A stretch of DNA of 64,000 nt from Kitasatospora cinereorecta (GCF_024172095.1 NZ_JAMZDX010000003.1:691001-755000), one strand, 5' to 3'; shown: positions 34,442 to 43,465, counted from the stretch's first letter. Translations and numbers: made by a program. The notes: generated from the letters alone by a model not told the origin.

Positions 34442-35347
34442 ATGGGACGCAACAGGTCCGGCCGAGTCCGGGACGACAGCCCGGCCACCGGCCCCGGCGA
34501 GGGACGCACGCACACCCAGGGCCCGCTCATCCGCACCGTCGGCTCCGGCACCGCAGAACTGCGCCCCGACCGCGACCGCCCGTACGGCTGGCAGCTGCTG
34601 GTCGACGGCGCCCCGCAGTCCCTCGTCGACCTCGCCGATCCCACCCACCTCGGCTTCGAGTACCAGCGCCGCCTCGGCCACCTGATCGACCTCGCCGCCC
34701 CGCCCGGACGCCCCATCACCGCCCTGCACCTGGGCGGCGGCGCCCTCACCCTCGCCCGCTACACGGCCGCCACCCGCCCGCGCTCCCGCCAGCAGGTCGC
34801 CGAGATCGACACCGCCCTGACCGAACTCGTCCGCACCGAACTGCCGTTGGAACGCGGCTGGCAGATCAAGGTGCGAGGCGCCGACGCCCGCGCCGTCCTC
34901 GAACGGACCCCCGAAGGCAGCGTCGACCTGGTCATCGCGGACGTCTTCTCCGGCGCCCGGGTGCCCGCGCACTGCACCACCGTCGAATTCGCCGAACTCG
35001 CCTCCCGTGCCCTCGCCCCGGACGGCCGCTTCGCCGCGAACATCGCCGACGGCGCCGCCCTGCCGTTCGCCCGCGCCGAGGCGGCGACCCTGCTCGCCGT
35101 CTTCCCCGAGGTCTGCCTGATCGCTGACCCGGCCGTCCTGCGCGGCAAGCGCTTCGGCAACCTCATCCTCGCGGCGAGCCACCAACCCCTCCCGCTCGCC
35201 GAACTCGGCCGCCGGGTCGCCTCCGACTCCTACCTCGGCCGGATCGAACACGGCCGCCCGCTCACCGACTTCACCGCCGGCGCCGCCCCGATCACCGACA
35301 CCACCGCCGCCCCGTCCCCGACCCCGCCGCCCACCGCCTTCCACTGA
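34442..35347 (+). CDS. Spermidine synthase-like methyltransferase-fold protein
   Basis: 301 residues from ATG 34442, chosen because a -10 hexamer ends 6 nt upstream (leaderless). The core is the polyamine-synthase Rossmann fold: AdoMet-type glycine loop LHLGGGALTLARY, acidic residue after strand 2 (VAEIDTAL), and VIADVFSGARVPAHC where the catalytic Asp is expected. The N-terminal beta domain (WQLLVDGAPQSLVDLADP) is also family-like. Many actinobacterial members are annotated as fused MFS/spermidine synthase; this one lacks the membrane part. True aminopropyltransferase activity is unproven. The tail is Thr/Pro/Ala-rich. Confidence 0.75.
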   Translation: MGRNRSGRVRDDSPATGPGEGRTHTQGPLIRTVGSGTAELRPDRDRPYGWQLLVDGAPQSLVDLADPTHLGFEYQRRLGHLIDLAAPPGRPITALHLGGGALTLARYTAATRPRSRQQVAEIDTALTELVRTELPLERGWQIKVRGADARAVLERTPEGSVDLVIADVFSGARVPAHCTTVEFAELASRALAPDGRFAANIADGAALPFARAEAATLLAVFPEVCLIADPAVLRGKRFGNLILAASHQPLPLAELGRRVASDSYLGRIEHGRPLTDFTAGAAPITDTTAAPSPTPPPTAFH

Positions 35348-35773
35348 GGGCCCGGCAGAACGCGCGACCGCGCCGCGGCACCAACGGCGGATCGTGTGTT
35401 GCGGATTCGGGTCTGGTCGCTGCCGGGGTCGAGCTGCGTTGCCGTGCGCACAGCGGTCTACGCGTGACCGGCCGTGCGCTTTCGTGGTGCCGGGCTGGGC
35501 GCGCAGTTCCTCGCGCCCCTTCGGGCGCGGAGGCCGGTGGCCTGCGGGTGCCGCCCCGACCCCGCCGAACGCCTTCGCACTCAGGCCGAGGTTGGCCCAC
35601 CATCCGAGGCGAACGCCGTGCGCTCCCGTAGTGCCGGGCTGGGCGCGCAGTTCCTCGCGCTCCTTCGGGCGGGGGCGGGGGCCGCGTTGCAGCGCCAACG
35701 GCGGGTCGTGTGTTGCGGATCCGGGTCCGGTTGTTGGCGGAGTCGAAGTGCGTGCGGTTCGCGCGGGCGGGGG
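35348..35773. repeat. Non-coding mosaic of duplicated modules and half copies of the intergenic inverted repeat
   Basis: 426 bases with no credible gene. Module 1: about 72 bases at 35370-35442 (core CGGATCGTGTGTTGCGGAT) recur at 35682-35757 (core CGGGTCGTGTGTTGCGGAT). Module 2: about 55 bases at 35471-35525 recur at 35616-35671, both containing GCCGGGCTGGGCGCGCAGTT and a right half-arm of the element seen at 8571, 14872 and 25131. The order 1-2-2'-1' suggests nested duplication. It lies between the convergent genes ending at 35347 and 35774. Confidence 0.75.
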
Positions 35774-36715
35774 TCAGTGGCCGGCGGGGAGGCCGCGGTG
35801 TTTGTACATGGCGGCGCCGGTGAGCAGGAGGCCGGCGGCGATGGGGGCCAGGACGGCGGTGCCGGTGTCGCCGCCGTCGGGGCGGGCGGCTGGGGTTGCG
35901 GCGGCGAGGGCGAGGTCGTCGGTGGCGGCCGCGTCGGGTTCGGCGGGGGAGCCGTCCGGGCGGGCGGGAGCGGGGCGGACCCCGGCGGGGTGGCCGTCGA
36001 CGGCGGGGACGGCCGCGGCAACGGCGGTGCGCTGGACCGGGACGACGGCCCCGGGGCCGGTCGGCAGGACGGCGTCGGGCCCGGCGGTGGAGCGGGACGC
36101 CCGCGGGTCGTCCGCGCCGCGGCTCTGCGGCGGGACGCCCGGGACCAGGCCGGAGGCGATCGCGAAGGCGTCCGGGACGCCGGCGACCTGGCCGGGGAGC
36201 GGCAGCCCGTCGGTCCTGATCCGGTCCTGGAGAACCTGTTCCACCGAGGCGGCCGGCTGCTCCAGGACGGGTGCGGCGGTGTCGGCGAGCTGTCCGAGCA
36301 GTCCGGGGTCCTCCGCCCGGCCGGACGGCGCGGCGGAGCCGGGTGCACCGGCGCTCCCACCTGCGGCGCCGCCCCCCGACCGAACCGCCCCCGGCCGACC
36401 AGCCTCGGCCGGGCCGATCAGTCCGGCGGGCCCGGCGGGCCCGGCCGGGGTGGTGGCCGCGTGGGCGTCGGCGATGCCGAGCCCGAGTGCGCACACCTGG
36501 GCGGCGAGTATCGCCCCGCCCGCGGCCAGCGCCCGGGGCCCGGGGAGCCAGGCCGGCCGCCGGGCCCGCCCCACCCACCCGGCGGCGCCGGACGGCTCCG
36601 GCCCCGACTCCGACTCCGGCCACGCCTGCACCTGTGCCTGCGCCTGCTTCGCGTGTTGGGCTCGCACGTGAGAGGAGAACGAGCGGGACGCCTCCAGGTC
36701 ACGCCGACCCTTCAC
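35774..36715 (-). CDS. Ala/Pro/Gly-rich membrane or exported protein, hypothetical
   Basis: About 313 residues from GTG 36715; GTG 36667 is an alternative and neither has a good Shine-Dalgarno site. A hydrophobic segment near residues 62-86 (ALAAGGAILAAQVCALGLGIADAHA) resembles a signal anchor, and a second at the C-terminus (VLAPIAAGLLLTGAAMYKHRGLP) resembles a terminal anchor with basic tail. The region between is Pro/Ala/Gly-rich with few aromatics and contains one amphipathic part (LGQLADTAAPVLEQPAASVEQVLQ). The start lies 29 nt after the bglC stop on the same strand, so it may be cotranscribed with the cellobiose genes. No known family recognised. Confidence 0.55.
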   Translation of the reverse strand: MKGRRDLEASRSFSSHVRAQHAKQAQAQVQAWPESESGPEPSGAAGWVGRARRPAWLPGPRALAAGGAILAAQVCALGLGIADAHAATTPAGPAGPAGLIGPAEAGRPGAVRSGGGAAGGSAGAPGSAAPSGRAEDPGLLGQLADTAAPVLEQPAASVEQVLQDRIRTDGLPLPGQVAGVPDAFAIASGLVPGVPPQSRGADDPRASRSTAGPDAVLPTGPGAVVPVQRTAVAAAVPAVDGHPAGVRPAPARPDGSPAEPDAAATDDLALAAATPAARPDGGDTGTAVLAPIAAGLLLTGAAMYKHRGLPAGH

Positions 36716-36744
36716 GGAGAGTGACAGCGGGCCCCGGGGAGCGG

Positions 36745-38190
36745 TCAGTCGAGCCCGCCCCGCCGGATCACCTCCGCGTACCAACGGGCGCTCGCCTTGG
36801 GCGTCCGCGCCTGGGTCGCGTAGTCGACGTGGACGATGCCGAAACGCTTGCCGTAGCCGTACGCCCACTCGAAGTTGTCCAGCAGTGACCACAGGTAGTA
36901 GCCGCGGACGTCGGCCCCGGCGTCGACGGCGTCGGCGACGGCGGCGAGGTGGCCGGCGAGGTAGCGGATGCGCTCGGGGTCGTGGACGGTGCCGTCGGGG
37001 CCGACGACGTCCTCGAACGCGGCGCCGTTCTCGGTGACCAGCAGCGGCAGCCCGTACCGGCGGTGCAGGTCGGTGAGCGAGTCGGTGAGGCCGCTCGGGT
37101 CGATCGGCCAGCCCATCGCGGTGAGGTCGTCGTTGGCGCGGTGGAAGGCGACGTCCTCGGCGCCGGGCCAGGGGCTGTACGGGCTCTCGCCGTGGCCGTC
37201 GTGGCGGGGGAGGCCGGCGGCGTTCTCGGCGGAGGAGACGACGGTCGGGTTGTAGTAGTTGAGCCCGAGCAGGTCGAGGGGTCGGCCGATCTCGGCCCGG
37301 TCGCCGTCGTGGACCAGCCCGTCCCAGTCGACCAGGTGGGCGGTGTCGGCGAGCAGGTCGGCGGGGTAGCCGCCGTCGAACATCGGGCCGGTGAAGATCC
37401 GGTTGCCGACCGCGTCGATCCGGCGGGCGGCCTCCAGGTCGCCGGGGTGGGCGCTGTGCGGGCGGACCAGGTGCAGGTTGAGCGAGACGGCGATCCGGGC
37501 GGCGGCCGGCAGGGCAGCGCGCAGGGCGCCGACGGCCAGCCCGTGGCCGAGGTTGAGGTGGTGGGCGGCGCGCAGGGCGTCGGCGGGGCTGGTCCGGCCG
37601 GGGGCGTGGACGCCGGAGCCGTAGCCGAGGAAGGCGCTGCACCAGGGCTCGTTGAGGGTGGTCCAGACGGAGACCCGGTCGCCGAGGGCCTCGGCGGCGA
37701 GGCCGGCGTACTCGGCGAACCGGTACGCGGTGTCGCGGGCGGGCCAGCCGCCGGCCGCCTCCAACTCCTGGGGCAGGTCCCAGTGGTAGAGGGTGGCGAC
37801 GGGAGTGATGCCGTGGGCGAGCAGTTCGTCGGTGAGGGCCCGGTAGAAGTCGAGGCCGCGTTCGACGGCGGGGCCGCGCCCGGTGGGCTGGATGCGCGGC
37901 CAGGACAGCGAGAAGCGGTACGAGGTGAGGCCGAGTTCGGCCATCAGCCGGACGTCCTCGCGGAAGCGGTGGTAGTGGTCGACGGCGGTGTCGCCGGTGT
38001 CGCCGTTGACCACCTTGCCGGGGGTGTGGCTGAAGGTGTCCCAGATCGAGGGGGTGCGGCCGCCTTCGCGGGCGGCTCCCTCGATCTGGTACGCCGCGGT
38101 GGCGGCCCCCCAGGCGAAGCCGGGCGGGAAGGGGCGCCGGGCGGGGCCGGCCAGGGTTCCTGCGGAGGTGTGAGGGTCGGTGACAGTCAT
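36745..38190 (-). CDS. bglC: GH1 beta-glucosidase of the cellobiose operon
   Basis: 481 residues from ATG 38190. Family 1 glycoside hydrolase: opening [15 protein letters not shown], acid/base Glu in TTLNEPW, nucleophile Glu in [10 protein letters not shown], and the aglycone-side [18 protein letters not shown]. No signal peptide, so it acts in the cytoplasm, splitting imported cellobiose or cello-oligosaccharides to glucose. It is last of the four-gene minus-strand unit cebE-cebF-cebG-bglC, 74 nt after cebG. A CebR box lies directly upstream and contains its ribosome-binding GGGAG. In S. coelicolor, S. griseus and S. scabies the same gene order is under CebR. Confidence 0.95.
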   Translation of the reverse strand: MTVTDPHTSAGTLAGPARRPFPPGFAWGAATAAYQIEGAAREGGRTPSIWDTFSHTPGKVVNGDTGDTAVDHYHRFREDVRLMAELGLTSYRFSLSWPRIQPTGRGPAVERGLDFYRALTDELLAHGITPVATLYHWDLPQELEAAGGWPARDTAYRFAEYAGLAAEALGDRVSVWTTLNEPWCSAFLGYGSGVHAPGRTSPADALRAAHHLNLGHGLAVGALRAALPAAARIAVSLNLHLVRPHSAHPGDLEAARRIDAVGNRIFTGPMFDGGYPADLLADTAHLVDWDGLVHDGDRAEIGRPLDLLGLNYYNPTVVSSAENAAGLPRHDGHGESPYSPWPGAEDVAFHRANDDLTAMGWPIDPSGLTDSLTDLHRRYGLPLLVTENGAAFEDVVGPDGTVHDPERIRYLAGHLAAVADAVDAGADVRGYYLWSLLDNFEWAYGYGKRFGIVHVDYATQARTPKASARWYAEVIRRGGLD

Positions 38191-38192
38191 GC

Positions 38193-38205
38193 GGGAGCGC
38201 TCCCA
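38193..38205 (-). promoter_or_regulatory. CebR box upstream of bglC, overlapping its Shine-Dalgarno site
   Basis: On the minus strand TGGGAGCGCTCCCG matches the CebR operator TGGGAGCGCTCCCA at 13 of 14 positions. It ends 2 nt before the bglC ATG, and its GGGAG is the only purine-rich site at proper distance. Confidence 0.85.
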
Positions 38206-38264
38206 TGAGTAGAAGGGACGGAATGGCGCGGCGTTCAACGCTGCGCCGAGCGGCGGTCCGCCGC

Positions 38265-39146
38265 TCAGCTCTTCACCGCGCCGGCCGTGATGCCGCCGAC
38301 GATGTACTTCCCCAACAGGGCGAAGATCAGTAGGAGCGGGAGCGTGCCGATCAGAGCGCCGGTCATGATCACGGCCTGGTTGATGTCGTGCCCGCTGCCG
38401 CCGCCGATCGCCGACAGGGCGACCTGCACGGTCGGGTTCTGCTGGGTGAGCACCACGAACGGCCAGAAGAAGTCGTTCCACGACTGCACGAAGACCAGCA
38501 TGCCCAGCACCGCCATGGCCGGCCTGGCCACCGGGAACACCACGTGCCAGATGATCCGCAGGCTGTGCGCGCCGTCCACCCGGGCCGCCTCGATCAGCTC
38601 GAACGGCAGTGCCTCGGTGAGGAACTGGCGCATGAAGAACACCCCGAACGCAGCCACCAGCGAGGGCAGGATCACCGCCTGGAGGTGGTTGCCCCAGTCC
38701 AGCCCGGTGATGATCCGGTACAGCGGGATGACGCTGAGCTGCGGCGGGATGGTCATGGTGGCCACCACCACCGCCAGCAGCGCCCCGCGGCCGCGGAACG
38801 CCAGCTTGGCGAAGGCGAATCCGGCCAGCGTGGAGAACAGCACGGTGGAGAGCGCCACGCAGCCCGCCACCACGGTGGAGTTGAGCAGCGCGGTGCCCAT
38901 GTCCGCCTGGTCCCAGGCGGTCGAGACATTGGTCCAGAGCGAGCCGCCGGGCAGCAGCGGCGGCGGGGACTGGGCGACCCGCTCGCCGGTCGAACTGGCC
39001 GCGACGAAGGTCCAGTACAGCGGGAAGAGGGAGACGGCCGCGGCCAGTACCAGGACCAGGTAGGTGACCGGACCGGCCTTGTCCTGGTCGCCCGCGCCGG
39101 CCCGGAAGCGGCGCCGGCGGGCGGCGGGGAAGACGGAGGTGGCCAT
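38265..39146 (-). CDS. cebG: Cellobiose/cellotriose ABC importer permease CebG
   Basis: 293 residues, ATG with GGGAGG 8 nt upstream inside the end of cebF. MalG-type permease with about six hydrophobic helices and the EAA loop [22 protein letters not shown]. It pairs with CebF to form the membrane channel for cello-oligosaccharides. Three nt separate it from cebF. No ATPase gene is in the operon; in streptomycetes the shared ATPase MsiK, encoded elsewhere, energises this importer. Confidence 0.93.
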   Translation of the reverse strand: MATSVFPAARRRRFRAGAGDQDKAGPVTYLVLVLAAAVSLFPLYWTFVAASSTGERVAQSPPPLLPGGSLWTNVSTAWDQADMGTALLNSTVVAGCVALSTVLFSTLAGFAFAKLAFRGRGALLAVVVATMTIPPQLSVIPLYRIITGLDWGNHLQAVILPSLVAAFGVFFMRQFLTEALPFELIEAARVDGAHSLRIIWHVVFPVARPAMAVLGMLVFVQSWNDFFWPFVVLTQQNPTVQVALSAIGGGSGHDINQAVIMTGALIGTLPLLLIFALLGKYIVGGITAGAVKS

Positions 39147-39149
39147 GGT

Positions 39150-40166
39150 TCAGCCTCCCAGCTGGGCGCGGTTGCGGCGGGTGAACAGGTGCTGGACGGC
39201 GCCGATCAGCAGCAGGAGCAGCAGCATCGTCCAGGCCACCGCCGAGGCCCGGCCCAACTGCCGGCTGGGCCAGCCCAGTTCGTACAGGTAGAGGCTGAGC
39301 GTCTGGAACTGGTGCGCGGAGCCGCCGCTGACCCCCACCCCGCCGCCGAACAGCAGCGGCTCACCGAACAGCTGGGTGGCGCCGATGGTGGAGACCACGA
39401 TGGTGAACAGGATGGTCGGCCGGATCGAGGGCACCGTGATCCGGGTGAACTGCTGCCAGCGGGAGGCCCCGTCCAGGCTCGCCGCCTCGTACAGGTCCTT
39501 GGGCACGGCCTGCATCGCGGCCAGGTAGATCAGCGCGTTGTAGCCGGTCCACCGCCAGGTCACGATGGTCGAGATGGCGATCTGGGACGGCCAGGTGTCG
39601 GCGTACCAGTCGGTGCCGTGCACGCCGAACAGCGACAGGAACCAGTTGATCAGCCCGTAGTCCGGGTTGAACAGCTGGACGAACACCAGGGTGGCCGCCG
39701 CGATCGAGGTCGCGTACGGCGCCAGGATCGCCACCCGGAAGAAACCCCGGCCGCGCAGCCGGTAGTTGAGCAGGTGGGCCAGGCCGAGGGCCATCGCCAG
39801 CTGCGGGACGGTGGAGATCACCCCGATGGTGAAGGTGTTGCGCAGCGCCGTCCAGAACTGGTCGTTGCCCCACAGGCGGGTGTAGTTGTCCAGCCCGCGC
39901 CACTCCATGGTGTCCGGGGTGAGCAGGTCGACGTGGTGCAGCGAGAGCCAGCCCGTCCACAGCAGCGGGAACAGGCCGAAGGCGGCGAAGCAGAGGAAGA
40001 ACGGGGCGACGAAGGCGTACGGGGCGGCCTTCAGGTCCAGCCGGTACAGGCGGGAGCGCCAGGCGGGGCGGGCGCGGGGGGCCGGGGGTGCGGGCGGCGC
40101 GGTGGTGCCGTCCGCGGGGGCGGGGGCGGACCCGTCCTCGGTCCCGGCTCGGATGGTGGTGGCCAC
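39150..40166 (-). CDS. cebF: Cellobiose/cellotriose ABC importer permease CebF
   Basis: 338 residues; GTG with GGAGG 10 nt upstream. MalF-type permease: a Pro/Ala-rich cytoplasmic head of about 50 residues, then membrane segments starting [21 protein letters not shown], and the EAA loop [22 protein letters not shown]. It lies 108 nt downstream of cebE across a strong hairpin, and directly upstream of cebG. Confidence 0.93.
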   Translation of the reverse strand: MATTIRAGTEDGSAPAPADGTTAPPAPPAPRARPAWRSRLYRLDLKAAPYAFVAPFFLCFAAFGLFPLLWTGWLSLHHVDLLTPDTMEWRGLDNYTRLWGNDQFWTALRNTFTIGVISTVPQLAMALGLAHLLNYRLRGRGFFRVAILAPYATSIAAATLVFVQLFNPDYGLINWFLSLFGVHGTDWYADTWPSQIAISTIVTWRWTGYNALIYLAAMQAVPKDLYEAASLDGASRWQQFTRITVPSIRPTILFTIVVSTIGATQLFGEPLLFGGGVGVSGGSAHQFQTLSLYLYELGWPSRQLGRASAVAWTMLLLLLLIGAVQHLFTRRNRAQLGG

Positions 40167-40180
40167 GGGGACAGTCCTCC

Positions 40181-40212
40181 CGAAGGTGGCGGTGGGCGAA
40201 GGTGGCGCTGGG
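40181..40212. repeat. 16-bp tandem duplication in the cebE-cebF gap
   Basis: CGAAGGTGGCGGTGGG (40181-40196) followed by CGAAGGTGGCGCTGGG (40197-40212), one mismatch. Just upstream of the cebF ribosome-binding site on the transcribed strand. Confidence 0.8.
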
Positions 40213-40225
40213 CGGTGGAGCGGGC

Positions 40226-40254
40226 GCCCGGCCGGGCGGATCGCCGGGCCGGGC
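40226..40254 (-). terminator. Strong intergenic hairpin between cebE and cebF
   Basis: GCCCGGCC (40226-40233) pairs with GGCCGGGC (40247-40254), and GGCG/CGCC extends it with one G-G mismatch and a 3-nt loop. It is 20 nt after the cebE stop. It is probably a partial terminator or mRNA stabiliser that lets the binding protein exceed the permeases. Confidence 0.55.
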
Positions 40255-40274
40255 AGGTCGGCGGCCGGAGGGCG

Positions 40275-41597
40275 TCAGTGACCGGTCTTGTCGTCGACCA
40301 GCTTCACCACGTTGGCCCAGGCCTTGGCCGGGTCGGTGCCGTGCTCCTCGATGTCGAGCACGCCGTTGTCGGTGATGATCGTCTTGACGTTGCCGTCCTG
40401 CTCACCGATCGGCGAGGGCTGGATGGCCTGCGCGGAGGCGGCGAAGATCTGCCCGGTCGGCGCGCCGTTGAAGTAGTCCTGCTTGGCGGCCTGCACGGCC
40501 GGCTGCTGCAGCCCGCCCACCGTCGAGGGCAGGTTGCCCACCTTGGTGAAGACCTTGGCCTGCTGCTCCGGCGCGGTCAGCCAGGCGGCCAGCGCGGCGG
40601 CCTCCTTCTGGTGCTTGCCCGCCTTCGGGACGGTCAGGAAGGCGCCGCCCCAGTTACTGGCGACCGGCGGCGCGGCGATGTCCCACTTGCCCTTGCCCGA
40701 GTCGCCGGAGTACTTGCCGATGATGCCGGTCATCCAGGACGGGCAGACCACGGTGGCGAACTTGGCGTTGGCGAAGGCCGCGTTCCACGGGTCCTGGAAC
40801 TGGCGCAGACCGGCGCTGATCTTCGCCTGCGAGGCGGAGACCGCCAGGTCCCAGGCCTTCTTCACGCCCGGGCTGTCCTTGTAGACCAGCTTCCCGGAGG
40901 CGTCGGAGTACTGCTGCGCCTCGGCGGACAGCGCCGCGTTGAACAGGCCGCTGGCCGAGTCGGTGAAGAAGGTGCCGGCCGGGGCCTTGGCCTGGTACGC
41001 CTTGCCCGCCTCGACGAACCTGCTCCAGTCGCCCTGCCAGAGCTTGGCAACCTCGGCGCGGTCGGTGGGCAGGCCGGCCTGCTGGAACAGGTCGGTGCGG
41101 TAGCAGATCGCCATCGGGCCGATGTCGGTGCCGAGGCCGATCAGGGCGCCCTTGGCGGTGGTGGCCTGCTTGGACTTCCAGGGCAGCCAGTTGCCGGAGT
41201 TGACGCCGTCCACCTTGCTCAGGTCGGTGAACTTGTCGGCCAGCGTGCCGGTGGCCTGGGCGATGTAGCCGACCTCGACCGCCTGGATGTCGGCCAGGCC
41301 GCTGTTGGACGCCAGGTGGGTGGTGAGCGCGTCCCAGTACTTCTGGCCGTCCTGCGCGGTCTCGTACTTGATGGTGATGTTCGGGTGGGCGGCCATGTAC
41401 TCGTCGTACAGGCCGGCCTCCTTGTAGCCGAAGGTGCCGAAGTCGCCCACGGTGAGCGTGATCTTCTCACCCCCACCGGGGGAGGCGTCCGAGCCGGACT
41501 TGGCACCGCTGCCGCAGGCGGTCAGCAGCAGGGCCGAGGAGGCGAGGGCCGCGGTGAGCAGGACACCCGCTCTGCGGGGGCGGGAGGTGGGGCGCAT
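40275..41597 (-). CDS. cebE: Cellobiose/cellotriose-binding lipoprotein CebE
   Basis: 440 residues; ATG with AAGGAGA upstream. Signal peptide with lipobox LLLTAC, then a Gly/Ser linker and a family 1 solute-binding fold (ITLTVGDFGTFGYKEAG, LADIQAVEVGYIAQ, AFANAKFATVVCPSWMTG). It captures cello-oligosaccharides outside the membrane for CebFG. First gene of the unit; a 20-bp palindromic CebR box lies 38 bp upstream of its start. Confidence 0.94.
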   Translation of the reverse strand: MRPTSRPRRAGVLLTAALASSALLLTACGSGAKSGSDASPGGGEKITLTVGDFGTFGYKEAGLYDEYMAAHPNITIKYETAQDGQKYWDALTTHLASNSGLADIQAVEVGYIAQATGTLADKFTDLSKVDGVNSGNWLPWKSKQATTAKGALIGLGTDIGPMAICYRTDLFQQAGLPTDRAEVAKLWQGDWSRFVEAGKAYQAKAPAGTFFTDSASGLFNAALSAEAQQYSDASGKLVYKDSPGVKKAWDLAVSASQAKISAGLRQFQDPWNAAFANAKFATVVCPSWMTGIIGKYSGDSGKGKWDIAAPPVASNWGGAFLTVPKAGKHQKEAAALAAWLTAPEQQAKVFTKVGNLPSTVGGLQQPAVQAAKQDYFNGAPTGQIFAASAQAIQPSPIGEQDGNVKTIITDNGVLDIEEHGTDPAKAWANVVKLVDDKTGH

Positions 41598-41635
41598 GGC
41601 GATCTCCTTGTTTTCCACTACAGTGTGGGTGGCCA

Positions 41636-41655
41636 CTGTGGGAGCGCTCCCACAG
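41636..41655. promoter_or_regulatory. CebR box upstream of cebE (perfect palindrome)
   Basis: CTGTGGGAGCGCTCCCACAG is a perfect 20-bp dyad containing the full CebR consensus TGGGAGCGCTCCCA at 41639-41652. It lies between divergent cebE and cebR. CebR releases it when cellobiose binds. Confidence 0.93.
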
Positions 41656-41835
41656 CGGCCATGCCGGAAGGTTCGTCGGTCGCGGGGGTGGGTGTCAAGA
41701 CGTGATGTCCGATCCGTTGCCGCGATGTGTCCTCGCCGGGGGACCTGGCGGAGGCCACCCGGAGGCCCGCCGGGGGGCCGCAACCGGCCACAATGGGCAC
41801 CTGTCCGATCTCCAGCGACACCCGAGAGGTGAGCG

Positions 41836-42906
41836 ATGAGCCAGACCGCACCGCGCCCCGACGGGCCCCACGGCGGCCCCGGCGCCGTGGGGCGCGGCTC
41901 CGCGCGCCCCACCCTGGAGGAGGTGGCCGCCCTGGCCGGCGTCGGCCGCGGCACGGTCTCCCGGGTGATCAACGGCTCGCCCCGGGTCAGCGACAAGGCG
42001 CGCCAGGCGGTCCAGTCGGCCATCGCCGAACTCGGCTACGTCCCCAACCGGGCGGCGCGCACCCTGGTCACCTCACGGACCGACTCGATCGCCCTGGTCG
42101 TCCCGGAGGCGGAGACCCGGCTGTTCTCCGAGCCGTACTTCTCCGACATCATCAGCGGCGTCTCCGCCGAACTGGCCGAGACCGACATGCAGCTGCTGCT
42201 GATCCTGGTCCGCAACCAGCGCGAGCGGGAGCGACTTTCGGCCTATCTCACCGCGCAGCGCGTCGACGGCGTCCTGCTGGTGTCGGTGCATCAGGACGAC
42301 CCGCTGCCGAGCCTGCTGGAGAGCCTGGAGATCCCCTCGGTGCTGGCCGGCCGGCGCAGTGACCTGGAGCCGCTCAGCTACGTCCACGCGGACAACGCGG
42401 GCGGCGCCCGGATGGCCGTCCGGCACCTGCTGCGGCGCGGCTGCACCCGGGTCGCCACGCTGACCGGGCCGCTGGACATGGAGGTGGCGCAGGCCCGCCT
42501 CGGCGGCTACCGGCGGGCGCTGGAGGAGGCCGGGCGCCCGTACGACGAGGGCCTGGTCGGCCTGGCCGACTTCACCGAGGACGGCGGCCGGCTGGCGATG
42601 CGTGAGCTGCTGGAGCGCCGGCCCGACCTGGACGGCGTCTTCTGCGCCTCGGACGTGATGGCGGCCGGAGCGATGCAGGTGCTCAGGGCCGCGGGGCGGC
42701 GGGTGCCGGACGACGTCGCCGTGATCGGCTTCGACGACTCCATCGTGGCCCGGCACACCGATCCGCCGATGACCAGCGTCCGCCAGCCGATCGAGGAGAT
42801 GGGGCGGACGATGGCCCGGCTGCTGCTGGACGAGATCACCGAGCGCGGCCGCGCCCGGCGGCAGGTCGTGCTCGCCACCGAGCTGGTGGTGCGGGAGTCG
42901 GCCTGA
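41836..42906 (+). CDS. cebR: LacI-family cellobiose-responsive repressor CebR
   Basis: 356 residues; ATG with GAGAGGTGAG upstream. N-terminal LacI helix-turn-helix (TLEEVAALAGVGRGTVSRVINGSPRVS, about residues 32-58) with hinge YVPNRAARTLVTSRTD, then a periplasmic-binding-like effector domain ending in GFDDSIVARHTDPPMTSV. It represses cebEFG and bglC through the two CebR boxes; cellobiose or cellotriose is the inducer in studied streptomycetes. It is divergent from cebE and is followed by a 20-bp terminator hairpin. Confidence 0.95.
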   Translation: MSQTAPRPDGPHGGPGAVGRGSARPTLEEVAALAGVGRGTVSRVINGSPRVSDKARQAVQSAIAELGYVPNRAARTLVTSRTDSIALVVPEAETRLFSEPYFSDIISGVSAELAETDMQLLLILVRNQRERERLSAYLTAQRVDGVLLVSVHQDDPLPSLLESLEIPSVLAGRRSDLEPLSYVHADNAGGARMAVRHLLRRGCTRVATLTGPLDMEVAQARLGGYRRALEEAGRPYDEGLVGLADFTEDGGRLAMRELLERRPDLDGVFCASDVMAAGAMQVLRAAGRRVPDDVAVIGFDDSIVARHTDPPMTSVRQPIEEMGRTMARLLLDEITERGRARRQVVLATELVVRESA

Positions 42907-42909
42907 CCG

Positions 42910-42961
42910 CCGGGCGGTTGGCCGCCCGGCCGGTCGACAGCCCGGGCGGCCAACCGCCCGG
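42910..42961 (+). terminator. cebR terminator, 20-bp perfect stem
   Basis: CCGGGCGGTTGGCCGCCCGG (42910-42929) and its exact complement (42942-42961) around a 12-nt loop, 3 nt after the cebR stop. It may also serve the convergent thioesterase gene. Confidence 0.85.
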
Positions 42962-43005
42962 GGACGGCCGGGGCGGGCGCGGCGCGCTCGGCGCGGGTGC
43001 GCGGG

Positions 43006-43452
43006 TCAGTCGTTGGGGCGCAGGGTCCAGGTGATGGTCATCACGCCGGTGACGGCGCCGTCGGCGCGGGTGATGTCGACGGTGACCGGGAACTCCGGGC
43101 GCTCGCCCTTGTCCAGCTCGGCGACCACGTCGGCGATCGGACGGCCCAGGGTGGCGGTCGCGACGACGTCGCCGCGGGCGATCTTCTTGAACGCCATCTC
43201 GGCGTTGGTGGGCAGCGGCACCGCCCGGCCCAGCTGGTCGCCGAAGGCGGCGAGCACGATGGCACCGCTCGCCGACTCGGCCAGCGTGAACATCGCGCCG
43301 GCGTGCGGGCCGCCGACGTGGTTCTGGTACTCGGGCTGGTCGGGCAGCCGGAGCACGGCCCGCTCGGCGGTGGTCTCCAGGTACTCCAGCTTGAGGGTCT
43401 TCACCATGGGGACGGTGGAGGCGAGCAGCTCGCCGATCGAAGTCGTGGTCAT
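43006..43452 (-). CDS. Hotdog-fold thioesterase (DUF4442/PaaI-like)
   Basis: 148 residues from ATG 43452. This start is supported by TAACAT ending 7 nt upstream, a leaderless arrangement, and no Shine-Dalgarno site. The hotdog fold is indicated by EYQNHVGGPHAGAMFTLAESASG (helix after the N-H-x-G-x-x-H-x-G loop) and the following strands AEMAFKKIARGDVVATATL and VTVDITRADG. It probably hydrolyses acyl-CoA or acyl-ACP; the substrate is open. Convergent with cebR. Confidence 0.8.
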   Translation of the reverse strand: MTTTSIGELLASTVPMVKTLKLEYLETTAERAVLRLPDQPEYQNHVGGPHAGAMFTLAESASGAIVLAAFGDQLGRAVPLPTNAEMAFKKIARGDVVATATLGRPIADVVAELDKGERPEFPVTVDITRADGAVTGVMTITWTLRPND

Positions 43453-43459
43453 GGCGAGC

Positions 43460-43465
43460 ATGTTA
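43460..43465 (-). promoter_or_regulatory. -10 hexamer TAACAT of a leaderless promoter
   Basis: Read on the minus strand TAACAT, then GCTCGCC, then the ATG at 43452. Seven-nt spacing places the transcript start on the start codon. Confidence 0.5.
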
